From NCBI GenBank assembly GCA_016802295.1, contig JAESIW010000200.1:1326793-1390792 (forward strand): DNA of 64,000 nt, read 5' to 3'. Source of the DNA: Brachionus rotundiformis. Lineage: Eukaryota > Rotifera > Eurotatoria > Ploima > Brachionidae. The position numbers were made by a program, and so were the translations under genes. The notes under the pieces were generated by a model, which was given only the letters and a program-made list of their open reading frames with translations, ran no database searches and was not told the origin of the DNA. Shown here one piece after another: positions 23,709 through 33,628 of the stretch; the stretch's first letter is position 1, and every line of letters starts with the position of its first letter.

Positions 23709-25723
23709 TTAATTTAGTTCTTCGATTTTTAGGCCATCTTGTTCTGAATTTTTTTTGTGTATTTTGGACATTATTGGCATAATAACATTTTGTAAATAGT
23801 CAAATTTTTCCTCATAGGCTTCGGCATCTTGTTCACGATTATCTTCCAACCATTCGATATTTTCTTTAATTACCTTATCTAAAAGCAAACGATCATTATC
23901 ATTAAGCTTATTGCTGTACTCTCTAAAAGCTGATCTAGCACTAAACAAATAACTTTCAAGAGAATTTCTTGAGCTTATTCGATTCTTAAGTTTTTCGTCT
24001 TCTTCTTTGTACTTTTCGGCCTCATGTATCATTTTTTCGATTTCGAATTTGTTCAATCTTCCCTTTTCATTTTTAATTTTTATATTTTTACTCTTGCCAG
24101 TGCTTTCTTCCCGAGCAGTCACACTCAGTATACCATTAGCATCCACATTAAATGTAACCTGAACTCTTGGGATTCCCCTGGGAGCTTAAAAAACGTAAAC
24201 TCAAATAAAAATAAACTTTATAAAAAATACATTTAAAATTACCTGGTGGTAAGCCCATGAGTTCAAATTTTCCCAGCAAATTGTTGTCTTTGGTCATTGA
24301 TCTTTCTCCTTCAAATACTTGAACTGTAACACCTGGCTGATTATCTTCGTAAGTGGTAAATTCTTGGGTAACAGTGCAAGGTATACGAGAGTTTCTCTCA
24401 ATTAGTTTATTCATGACCCCGCCAACAGTTTCCAAACCGAGAGAAAGTGGAATTACATCAACTAATAGGACATCTTTGATAATTTCGCTTTGATCGCCGG
24501 ACAAAATGGCGCCCTGGATTGCTGCACCATAGGCGACGGCTTCATCTGGATTTATAGTCTTGTTCAACTCTTTACCACCAAAGTATTCTTCGAGTAACTT
24601 TTGTATTTTTGGAATGCGAGTTGAGCCACCTACTAATACCACTTCATCAATTTGAGTTCTGTTCAATTTGGCATCTCTAAGCGCTTTTTCTACTGGTCTA
24701 AGGGTGGACTTAAACAAATCGCCACACAGCTCTTCAAATCTAGCTCTTGAAATCTTTGAATAAAAGTCCAGACCATCGTGCAAAGAATCTATTTCAATAT
24801 TGGCCTCAGTTGCAGTGGACAAAGCACGCTTGGCTCGCTCACAGGCTGTTCTTAGTCTTCTAATTGCTCTTTGATTTCTGGTTATGTCTTTTTTATATTT
24901 TTTTTTAAACTCTTCTACAAAATATTCCACCATTCGACTGTCAAAGTCTTCTCCACCTAAATGGGTATCCCCTGCAGTAGCTTTTACCTGAAACAACTGT
25001 CCCTCGTCTATATTCAATATGGAAACATCGAAGGTTCCTCCACCCAAGTCAAAAATTAAAACATTACTATCACTTTTTAAATTTTTGTCTAAACCATAGG
25101 CTAAAGCAGCTGCTGTTGGTTCATTAATAATACGTAAAACATTTAAACCAGCTATAAGACCCGCGTCTTTGGTCGCTTGACGCTGTGAGTCGTTAAAATA
25201 TGCCGGAACTGTGATCACAGCATCACCAATCTTATTTCATTAATTTTTAAAAATTAAAACTTTTTTATTTAAATAAATAAATTACTTTTTTTCCAAGAAA
25301 ATTTTCTGCTGTTTCTTTCATCTTGGACAAAATCATGGCACTTATTTCCTCTGGTGTGAAAACTTTAGGTTGGCCTTTGTACATTACCTCAATTTTTGGT
25401 TTTCCTTTTTCATTTACAATTTTAAATGGCCAAAATTTTTTGTCCTCATGGACCATTGGATCATCATAACGACGACCAATAAGTCTCTTTGCGTCAAAAA
25501 TGGTATTTTGTGGATTTGAAGCGACTTGATTCTTGGCACCGTCGCCAATCAAACGCTCGTTTTCTGTGAAAGCGATGTAGCTCGGAGTGGTTCTATTTCC
25601 CTGATCATTGGCTATTATCTCTACCTTTCCATTAAAAAAAACACCTACGCAAGAGTACGTGGTGCCTAAATCAATTCCAATCGCAGTTGCACTCATACGA
25701 TTTGATGTTGTATTTTTACTCAT
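23709..25723 (-). CDS. HSP70: HSP70-family chaperone (cytosolic Hsc70/HSPA8 type) ending in EELN
   Basis: Seen: three exons, 25723-25286, 25230-24243 and 24184-23709, with 55- and 58-nt introns, giving 633 residues. The nucleotide-binding domain carries the family signatures IGIDLGTTYSCVGVF (about residue 15), IFDLGGGTFDVSIL and VVLVGGSTRIPKIQ. The substrate-binding domain has the usual NDQGVTVQV-type region, here NQPGVTVQVFEGER. Known: ATP-driven folding and refolding of proteins with J-domain and nucleotide-exchange partners. Odd: the C-terminus is EELN, not the EEVD that docks TPR co-chaperones (Hop, CHIP), and there are no GGMP repeats. There is also a nine-residue N-terminal extension before the usual second-Met position. 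Two introns argue against a classic intronless heat-inducible copy. EELN is also unlike the ER retention signal KDEL, and no signal peptide is present, so a cytosolic place is most likely. Confidence 0.95.
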
Positions 25724-27138
25724 TTTCTTATCTATACTTAATTTATAAAAAATCTATAAATTTGAAAATATTCAATTTTGGAGAAGCTTTTTATTCTTGA
25801 AATTTAGCAATACCCAAGAGAAAATTAAGTTTTTATTCGAAAAATATATTTTATAAAAATCTAAAAATCATTATGAAGATTGCTTCATGTTTAGAAACAT
25901 TTAGAAACTTGTCAACCGTATCGTCCGTGCTCTTAGGATAAATATGAATAAAAAATTATGAGCCAAATATCATACTTATTATCTTCGGCGAATCTATGTC
26001 AATCTTATTTTATAAATGTTCTGATCTTTGTTTGTCCTCTTTATTTTTCCAATGGTTGTAATTAAATGTGTCATTGGTAATTTTTTCATATAATTTGCAT
26101 GTTTTTTTTCAATTTTTTTTTAAATCAAAGTCTATTTTTTAATTATTATTTAGTAGAAAGTCTATTTTGATTTCAAATCTTTGCCACAAGGTCATATGTT
26201 TATCATAAAGGGCCTCAACTTTATAATTATTTTGATTAATATGTTGAAATGACCTGCTTGGAAAGCATTGTATCACTAAAGTATTTAATTAATTTAAATT
26301 TGTTAAGATCGATGTACGTCACAAGGAATTTTCTTTTAATCAAAAAATTTATCCATCAATTTTTTTTCAATTGTAATAAAAACTATTCCTCTAAAATAAT
26401 AAATTATATTTAAAAAAACATGCCGAATTTTTTGATAAATTTTTTAAATATTGAAGATTATTTGCCAAAATTTAAAATAATTCAATAGAATAAAATTATT
26501 TAGTAAACAATTCAAATAAAAGACTTTTTTTCAATATAATTAATAAAGACACTTTTCTTTATGAAAAAAAATTTCTGCTGAAAAAAAGTGAACTTTGTTT
26601 TGCCCGTCAAAATTTAAATTTTAAAAAAGTTGTCCTTAATATTTATTTAAATTTTTTAAAAATTGAACAAAAATTGATTTTAACTTATTTGTATGACTAT
26701 CTTAAGAATAATGAAATTTTTAATCTGCCATTTAAATAGAAAATACCTTAAATTAATTAATATCGTTAATGGAAATAGTTTTTTGATTAATTTTCAAAGT
26801 TTAGAAAAATAAATATTTGAATAAACTTCGGGTCTTATTCTTAACTTTTTGATTTTCTTAATGAATTTTTCAAATAATAAAAGTATATCATTAATTGATT
26901 TAAACAAATCACTAACTAGATTAAATTTTTTAATAAAGATTCAAATTGAGATTAAAAATAAGTTAATCAAAACTTGGCATTATATTAATAATAACGATTT
27001 AGCCATCAAAAAATTTCATGGTATGGTGCTACAAATAAAATTAACTTTTATTTAATTTATTAATTAATTAAATAAAATCTCGAATTTTTTTAAAATATAT
27101 TTAGTAACTATTTTTCTCATGAAATAAAATCGACATGT
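25724..27138. other. Intergenic spacer, HSP70 promoter side
   Basis: Contains the HSP70 upstream region and the 3' flank of the small mitochondrial protein gene. A 68-codon frame at 26849-27055 is K/I/N-rich with no features and is not called. Confidence 0.5.
25780..25802 (-). promoter_or_regulatory. Possible weak heat-shock element upstream of HSP70
   Basis: About 55-80 bp before the HSP70 start codon there is GAGAAGCTT, then TTCTTGAAA: an imperfect run of alternating GAA/TTC pentamers (nGAAn, nTTCnnGAAn). Two units fit well and a third is partial. In DNA this AT-rich the match may be chance. Confidence 0.3.
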
Positions 27139-27530
27139 TTAATTGTTGAAGCGAGCGCCAGGGAAATCTTCTCTGACTTGATCATACGGTGGTCTATAAT
27201 AAGCATCGCTCCAGTAGCCCAATGAAATGGTTCCGAAAATAGCCGACAAAAAGACGATTGCACCAACGCCCAAAAAAGCGTTGTTTACCGCTTGTCTTTT
27301 GCTGTTTAATTCTTCCCAGCTACCTTTAGGTTGTGGCAATAAGTCCATTGTATTTCTATTTGCCAAATCTACTTCTAACTTGGTCAAATGGTGATGATCA
27401 TCTCCATAGTTTCGTTTTTGGATTTTTATGTCTTAATATTAAAAGTTAAGAATTTTAACTTTAAAATTAAATTCATTTAAATACTTCTGAATTTTTGAAA
27501 TAGATTGCTTCTGGCGAGTCTTGATGCCAT
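27139..27530 (-). CDS. Small mitochondrial inner-membrane protein, Deltamethrin_res/COX7B-like
   Basis: Seen: exon 27530-27485 and exon 27431-27139 across a 53-nt intron, giving 112 residues with an ATG at 27530. The N-terminus MASRLARSNLFQKFR is basic and amphipathic and lacks acids, as expected for a mitochondrial presequence. It is followed by a histidine cluster (DDHHH), then LPQPKGSWEELNSKRQAVNNAFLG leading into one transmembrane helix (VGAIVFLSAIFGTISLGYW) and a short tail (YYRPPYD..FPGARFNN). Known: the motif P-x-P-x-GSW-x-x-x-x-x-x-Q-x-x-N-x-x-L followed by one helix recalls the arthropod 'deltamethrin resistance protein prag01' family, small mitochondrial membrane proteins resembling respiratory-complex accessory subunits. 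Assignment is by eye. The mitochondrial location is well supported, the exact family less so. Confidence 0.65.
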
Positions 27531-27959
27531 TTTATTATTTTCTAAAAAAATTTAACATAGTCTTGAGATTACAGAAGACCATTATCAGGAAAAAGAATAA
27601 TATTTGAAAGTAAAACTGGTGGTAAATGGGAATAATCGGTTTATGCATATAGTTAGCGTCAAGCAAAGTGCGTTGATTCAAAAATATGCTTTAGTAAAGC
27701 ATACATTTAATTAGATGAAATTTTTATATAAATGCATATATAATAAATTAAAAAACATAATTTAAAAAAATATGCGAATCTAACTCTATTTATTTGATTG
27801 TGTTAGACTTAATCGATTTTAGTCTTAATTGTTTATAGTTTTATTATTCAAAAGTTAAAAACCAATTTATTTTCGTCTAATTTAGATGGTCAAAAAATAA
27901 TTGCTAATATAAATAGAATCTTAATAGAAGCTTATTTATTCTCTATTGATAAAGCAGCT
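27531..27959. other. Short intergenic spacer
   Basis: Upstream region of the mitochondrial protein gene. No exons or repeats seen. Confidence 0.45.
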
Positions 27960-29010
27960 TTTAAATTTTAAAGGTTAGAGGCTATCTTAGCATAGCCCTA
28001 GAAAGCTATAACAGTCGCTTCTATTTGTATCACCATCCGACCATCAAGCTTCGCTTAAAAACTGTTTAGATTCTGTGCATTTCCTACATATTTATGGAAG
28101 TTTATACCATTCATCATATACATACCAGGTTTTGTGATAAGACTGTAATTAATTCCTTTAATGGATTCAATTTGTACATCTTAATCAGATCACCTATTGA
28201 TCTCTTTGTACTCAAGTTAGTTAAATCTAGCCTTAACAAGCGTTGTTGACAATCCAAGCCATGCACTTCTGGAATCAACTTAGCTGCTCTTCTTTGAATT
28301 CTTTCAAGCTCACTTATATCTTTTTCTAAATAAGGACACCATGTACTGATAGCATATTCCAGACGCGGTCTAACCACTGAACAACAATAATTTGATAGTC
28401 TCGCTAAAGGCGTACTTAAATACATTCTTAATTAAACTCAAAATTTTATTTGCTTTAACTGTAGAATTTTTGACTTGTGTATTCCATTTTAAATCTATAT
28501 GTAAATATCCAAATCCCTTTCGACTTTTGACTTACTCAGGGTTTGCAAACCAATCTCATAATCAAACTCTGGATTCTTGTTACCAAAATGAACAACTTTA
28601 CATTTATCTTCATTTAGCTGAGTAGACCATTCTTTCGACCATTTACATCCTCTGTCTATATCTCATTTTAGGCTATAAATCGATTTATCTTGGTGTCATC
28701 AACATAAGCTTCACAATGGTTTTGGACATTATTCAACACATCTTTCATGTAAATAATAAAAAAGAGAGAACATAGCAAAGAATCTATTCGAACTCCTTTG
28801 TTAACTTTAATTTGATCAGATATCTCTTATAACTTCTCTTTATGAACATTCTGAAAGGAAATTCTTTATCCAATTTTTCAGACCTTCACCAAACCCGAAC
28901 AATTTTAGTTTTTACAGAAATATTCTTTGAGAGACTTTGTCTAAAGCCTTGGCGAAATCTGTGTAAATGATGTCAACCGATAAATCATTAGATATTGTTT
29001 CATCTAATGG
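27960..29010 (-). mobile_element. Decayed CR1/Jockey-like non-LTR retrotransposon (reverse transcriptase part)
   Basis: Seen on the minus strand, with frame changes and stops. First comes VDIIYTDFAKALDKVSQRIF (about 28920-28978), the RT motif with the first catalytic aspartate. Then come FGFGEGLKNWIKNF (about 28850-28893), and EAYVDDTKI (about 28685-28712), the YxDD catalytic box. A 103-codon open frame (28425-28114) has SVVRPRLEYAISTWCPYLEKDI followed by LERIQRRAAKLIPEV, the typical segment after the RT domain. The 3' side (27980-27997) has a small GGCTAT/ATAGCC hairpin. The 5' side stops at a hairpin near 28978-29020, so the element is 5'-truncated, as is usual for LINEs. Several stops show it cannot encode an active enzyme. 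Confidence 0.85.
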
Positions 29011-29019
29011 TTTATCGAT
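28979..29019. repeat. Inverted repeat at the 5' border of the LINE fragment
   Basis: CGATAAATCATTAGAT and ATCTAATGGTTTATCG form a 16-bp stem with one G-T type mismatch and an 8-base loop. It lies exactly where the readable reverse transcriptase frame ends. It may be an inversion made during target-primed insertion (twin priming) or an independent small element. Confidence 0.55.
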
Positions 29020-29020
29020 T

Positions 29021-29904
29021 GAAATATGGATCAAAAAACCAAAAAAAAATTATCACTTTTATTACTATAAAACGTAAAAAATATTTCTGTGAAAATAAAT
29101 TCAAAACAATTATATAACAAAGTCTTTTTAGTGGTTTAGTGAAAGGTAAAATAGACCAGGAATACCGGTTTTAAAAAATACAGAGATTACGAAAAAATTA
29201 CCAAAAATTTGGTAAAATAAGAAATTTTTAAATACGATTGGATCAGTCATCGTCACAATTTAGGATAATTAATATTAAGACTTTTTTAAAACAATATCAA
29301 AATCAAAAGAGAGAGAAAACAAAAGATACAAGATGGCATACTTTCTACTAAAATGAGATATTAGCTACATGGAATCGGCTTCCAATAGTTTGTGTAAGTG
29401 CAAGGAATTTGGATAAAAATCTTGATTGGATTATATAAAATCATGAGCTGATAATTACATATTAATTTATGTTTTAAGCAATCTAATTTTAAAATAAAAT
29501 TTAAACTGACCCTAATCATTTGATTAGTTTTGTAAAATTTTAAATATAGAATCTTCAAAATAATACTGACATAAGATCTTGTTTCATGCTATGTTTCTTT
29601 CATGACATTTTTTAAATTTTATTGATAAAAGATGCATCATTTGTAATAAACATGAGGAAATTTAGTTTCAATATTTCTATGTATCTTATATACTCGACTT
29701 AGAGACAAACAAGATTTTTTAATTTAAAGTAAATAAAAATAATTCCTAACAGGATTTGTAATTTTGGCAGATTTTTAAAACAAATCAAAGCAAACGATTA
29801 CCATGGTAACTTAAATATTAAATTAATTGTTTTATAAAACATACATCAAAATCGAAATAAAAAACTTTTTTTCTATCTTAATAGCTGATTTCGCATTCAT
29901 CAAA
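29021..29904. other. Intergenic spacer before SPATA4
   Basis: No supported coding sequence. A 65-codon minus frame (29361-29558) has no features. Confidence 0.45.
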
Positions 29905-30930
29905 ATGTCTGGTCTGTCAAGAAGTGTGCTAAAATGGATACAAAGTTTGGATCTTTCATTTCAAATCAAAAATCCAAAATGGTAACTAATCTACAATTAA
30001 CTTTGTTATTTATATATGATTTATATATATATATAGGGATTTGACGAACGGTTTTCTTATAGCAGAAATTTTTTCATGGTACTACCCGGATGAAATAAAA
30101 ATGTTCACATTCAATAATGGAAAGTCATTAGATTCCAAACTATCAAATTGGTCGCTGATCAAAAGAGTACAGCAAATCTTAATTTTTATAATTTTTAATT
30201 TTTTTTCATTTTTGCATTAAGTTTATTCTGAAAAATGAGATTGATATTTCTAATGAGCTGATTGATGCAACCATTCACTGCAAAGAGGGGGCAGCTATCT
30301 TGCTTATAGAAAATTTGTACCAAATTTTGACCAATAGACCGTAATTTTAACAGCAATATAAAAAGAAATACTTCTATAATATACTATTTAGAATACAAAA
30401 AGCTCAGCTAGAATATGAGATAGATTTTACAGATAAAGGCTATCAAATGAGACTACCCTATCATGCTAGATCTACTGCGACAAGATCGATCAAAACAAAC
30501 ATCAAAAATTCTGAGCTTAATACTGATCCTAATTTAAAACTATCTGCCCAGAAAGTAAATTTTTATAATCAAAAAAAATTATTAATTTATCCTTTTGATA
30601 AAGGTTGAAGTTCTTATTTCAAATCATGTTGAAAATAGAAAATTGGACCGCGAGAATGAGCCAACTAGGTTCAATGTTAAGAAGACAATTGCAGAAAAAT
30701 GTGTTCAAAGACCTGTACCAGAAACACGTAGAAGCAGTGAAGTTTCAAATTTTAATATGGAACAATTTTTACCAGAGTTGGAACAGGATCAAACAGATTC
30801 TCAATCAAATGAAATTCAAAGCTCTAAACTTTTATTTATTGAATCCAAAAAATCAAGCTTAGATAAAAATTTCAAAGAAATTAGGGTCAGACAAGATGCT
30901 TATGATATAGGTTTGGCGACTGTAAATTAA
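29905..30930 (+). CDS. SPATA4: SPATA4-like protein with CH-like (CLAMP/DUF1042) domain
   Basis: Seen: five exons, 29905-29981, 30037-30166, 30222-30340, 30392-30554 and 30604-30930, in consistent phase, giving 271 residues. Residues 1-100 match animal SPATA4: LSRSVLKWIQSLDLSF, then NGFLIAEIFSWYYPDEI, SKLSNWSLIKR and ELIDATIHCKEGAA. Further on, DKGYQMRLPYHARST followed by RSIKTNI matches the conserved middle part. Known: this calponin-homology-like domain is shared with CLAMP/SPEF1, microtubule-associated proteins of cilia and flagella; SPATA4 itself is testis-enriched in mammals. Compared with the human protein, the roughly 45-residue N-terminal leader is absent and the start lies right at the domain. 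The C-terminal 100 residues are charged and not conserved. Inference: ciliary or sperm role. The stop lies 63 bp from the stop of the convergent Ig-domain gene. Confidence 0.9.
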
Positions 30931-30993
30931 TGATATTTAAAAAAAATTAATATTAAATAAAATTATTATAAATTTTTTAGCCAAGTCTTTAAT

Positions 30994-31688
30994 TCAAAGT
31001 GTAATTGATATATCTTCTTCGATATCATTTTTCATTTGAATTTCATCAATTTCATAAGACTCATTGTTAAAATGATTTTTTGTCTCAGCCTCTGGCAATT
31101 TAGTTGATACTTTGATATCATCTTTACACAAAAAAAGCTATTATTAAATAAATGAGAAATTTTTTGATTACTTTTTTTTGGTTCTTTGTATCTTAACTTT
31201 GAAACTGAACAAGTGATGATAAAAAAAGCAATAATGGCTATAAAAAAGACTTTTTAAATTTCATGACTAGTGAATAGAATCAAACCTCCAGCAGTTGAAG
31301 ATCCAGCAATTATGTTTGGCAAATATTCTTCAAGTAAAGTGGGTTTAGGCGCACCATAAACATTAAGCATTGCTTTAGATATATATTTGTTGTTTATGAT
31401 ACAATGATAAATACCGTTTGTATCTTTTTGATTGTTATAAATGGTCAATTCACATTTCGAAGAATCTAAAAAATAGCGATCTGTATCATAGGACAAACTA
31501 TTTTTGCTAATTGGTATTTGCATTGGCGTTAACCATTTGCACGATTCGATTTCAATTGTTTCCGTTTTATTTTGAAATAATGGTTTCAGAGTCACATCTT
31601 CACCATATGGTAAATAGTACATCCATGGATAATCAACAGCCAGGGTTTGTTTAAGAAAAATTAAAAACAGAAAAAAGCTAATTGACAT
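30994..31688 (-). CDS. Single-pass membrane protein with one Ig-like domain
   Basis: Seen: three exons, 31688-31286, 31237-31172 and 31121-30994, giving 198 residues. A signal peptide (MSISFFLFLIFLKQTLA) is followed by one Ig-like domain with its cysteine pair, CKW.. and the D-x-G-x-Y-x-C motif as DTNGIYHC. A transmembrane helix starts IIAGSSTAG and continues AIIAFFIITCSV across a 48-nt intron, and an acidic cytoplasmic tail ends DISITL. Without splicing at 31285-31238 the frame stops inside the helix, so the intron is needed. Start and splice choices are supported by a closed frame and sensible topology. I do not recognise an orthologue. One-Ig type I proteins are common cell-surface receptors or adhesion molecules. 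A classic ITIM or ITAM was not seen in the tail. Confidence 0.7.
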
Positions 31689-33628
31689 TTTTATTTCTAT
31701 TCGTTTGATTTAAATTTTTTGTGTTTAATTCGGTGTTTTTTTTTAAAATTTAATGTCATGATATTTAAAAAGATTCTTTAATTCAAATGATAAATTAATT
31801 ATGTTTCAATTTTTTAAGCTTTAAATTTTAAAAAGTTATTTACATTAAATTATGGTAATACTAGAAAATTTTATTTTCGAAAATCTTTAAAAGCGAATTA
31901 GGCTGATATTTAATTAAGTTGGCATACATTCCTTAAACTTATTTAAATTTTGGGTAAATATGGGTATATATTTAAGGTCATAATTTCTAAAATCAGGTAT
32001 TTAAAAAATATAATTTATTATTAATAAACAAATATTAAAGAAGTTTTCAAATGTTGGTTAATGGAATTTGGATATAATTCTAAAAATATATGGTTCATAT
32101 TTTTCCCAAAGATATTTTTTTTAAAAATAAAATTAAAAAATATTGAATTTCAAACTTTTTATTTTATGTACTAGTTATAATTTTTAGCTTTTTGATGATT
32201 ATAAAATTATAAAATTAATAGAAATAAATTTTCATTTTAATTTATAGCTAAATTTATTTTACTATTAGATTTTTTTGATTGGAATTAAGTAGCTACGTAA
32301 ACGTAAACAATAGCAAACGACTAAAAAATAGATAGTAACTATTTCATAAAATTTAACTGGCCTAGTTTTTAATGAAAATTAATTAATTTAAAAAACATTT
32401 TCTGACATGTCTGGATATTGTCAATAATTATCCTAAAAAACACAAAATTATAAGTTTTGTAAAATAAAACGCTTAATAATCTTTCCTAAATTTATATTTT
32501 TAGAATAAAAATTATTATATAAGTTTTTTATTTTCGATGAATATTGAACATTGTCAGTCAACTATTAGATAGACAATTATGTAAAATTAAAGTTTAAACT
32601 AATCCTTTATCTAAATTATGACGAATAAATATTGATTTTTGATTCAAAAAATACTTCTAACTTCTTCAATTAAACCTAGATATATATTTTGAAATGATTA
32701 AAATTAATGATGCATATGTGGCGATCAAAAGTTAATTATCTATTAATATAGTTTTAAATGATAACCTAAATTGATTGAAAAATTTTTTCTCAATCTATCC
32801 CCCAATTATTTTTGTTTTCTTAAACATTTTTCCTCTTTAGATCCACTTTGAACTAAATTTAAAAAAAAAAAATCTTTCAATGATAATTTGAGTAAGCCTG
32901 CAGGTAATTGACGATAACTACACACAGAAAATATTATTATGTTTATGACAAATAATGAATATTTTGGTCAAATTTTTTTAAGAACAAATGAACAATTTGA
33001 CACTATAATAATTCTATTAGGAAAATTCAAATTAAGTTTTAAAAATTTTTAAAGTTGAATAGATAATTGGTACAATATTAAAATCAATATTATTTTACAA
33101 CTAGATTTAAGATTACATGCATTAAAGTAAACTAATTTATCTCGAGGAACATCTTTTATCTTTCACGCTTGAATGCGATCATTTAGTCCAGGCCGTAAAC
33201 AAGAAAACTTAATTTTTGCTTTTTGTTGGAAAAAAATTCGCTGGCTATTTGTTAAATAAAATATTAATATATTGTGGTAAAATATGGCACAGAGCTAAAT
33301 GACGTGAAAATAAAAATGTAATTAAAAAAAAATTTTCTTGTCTAGTAACGAAAAATCAAAAGGTGAAACACTAGGACTCTATATAACAAAAAAAGCTTTT
33401 CTTATTGTACAACTTTTAGAAAGCCTAGAAAATGCGAACCATTATTTTTGTGGTTAATTAAATATCCCATGAGCTGAAACTTTATGAATTTTATTTCAAT
33501 TTTTTTTTGACAAATTTCATGTCCTATATTAAATATTTTTATTTTATTTTAGACAAATAAAATGGAAATTCTCCAAAATTTCTAGGCTCTTGTAATAATT
33601 TCTTATTTATAGCTTTGTTTTCCAAAAC
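31689..33628. other. Intergenic, divergent promoter region of the Ig and kinase genes
   Basis: About 1.9 kb of AT-rich DNA between two divergently oriented genes. No exons, RNA genes or clear repeats were seen. Confidence 0.5.

Noticed and set aside
26849..27055. 68-codon plus-strand frame
   Set aside because: Asn/Lys/Ile-rich with no recognisable feature and no conserved neighbour relation.
31238..31267. A 30-nt intron in the Ig-domain gene
   Set aside because: A 48-nt intron using the earlier donor at 31285 keeps the frame, gives a good membrane helix and matches local intron sizes.
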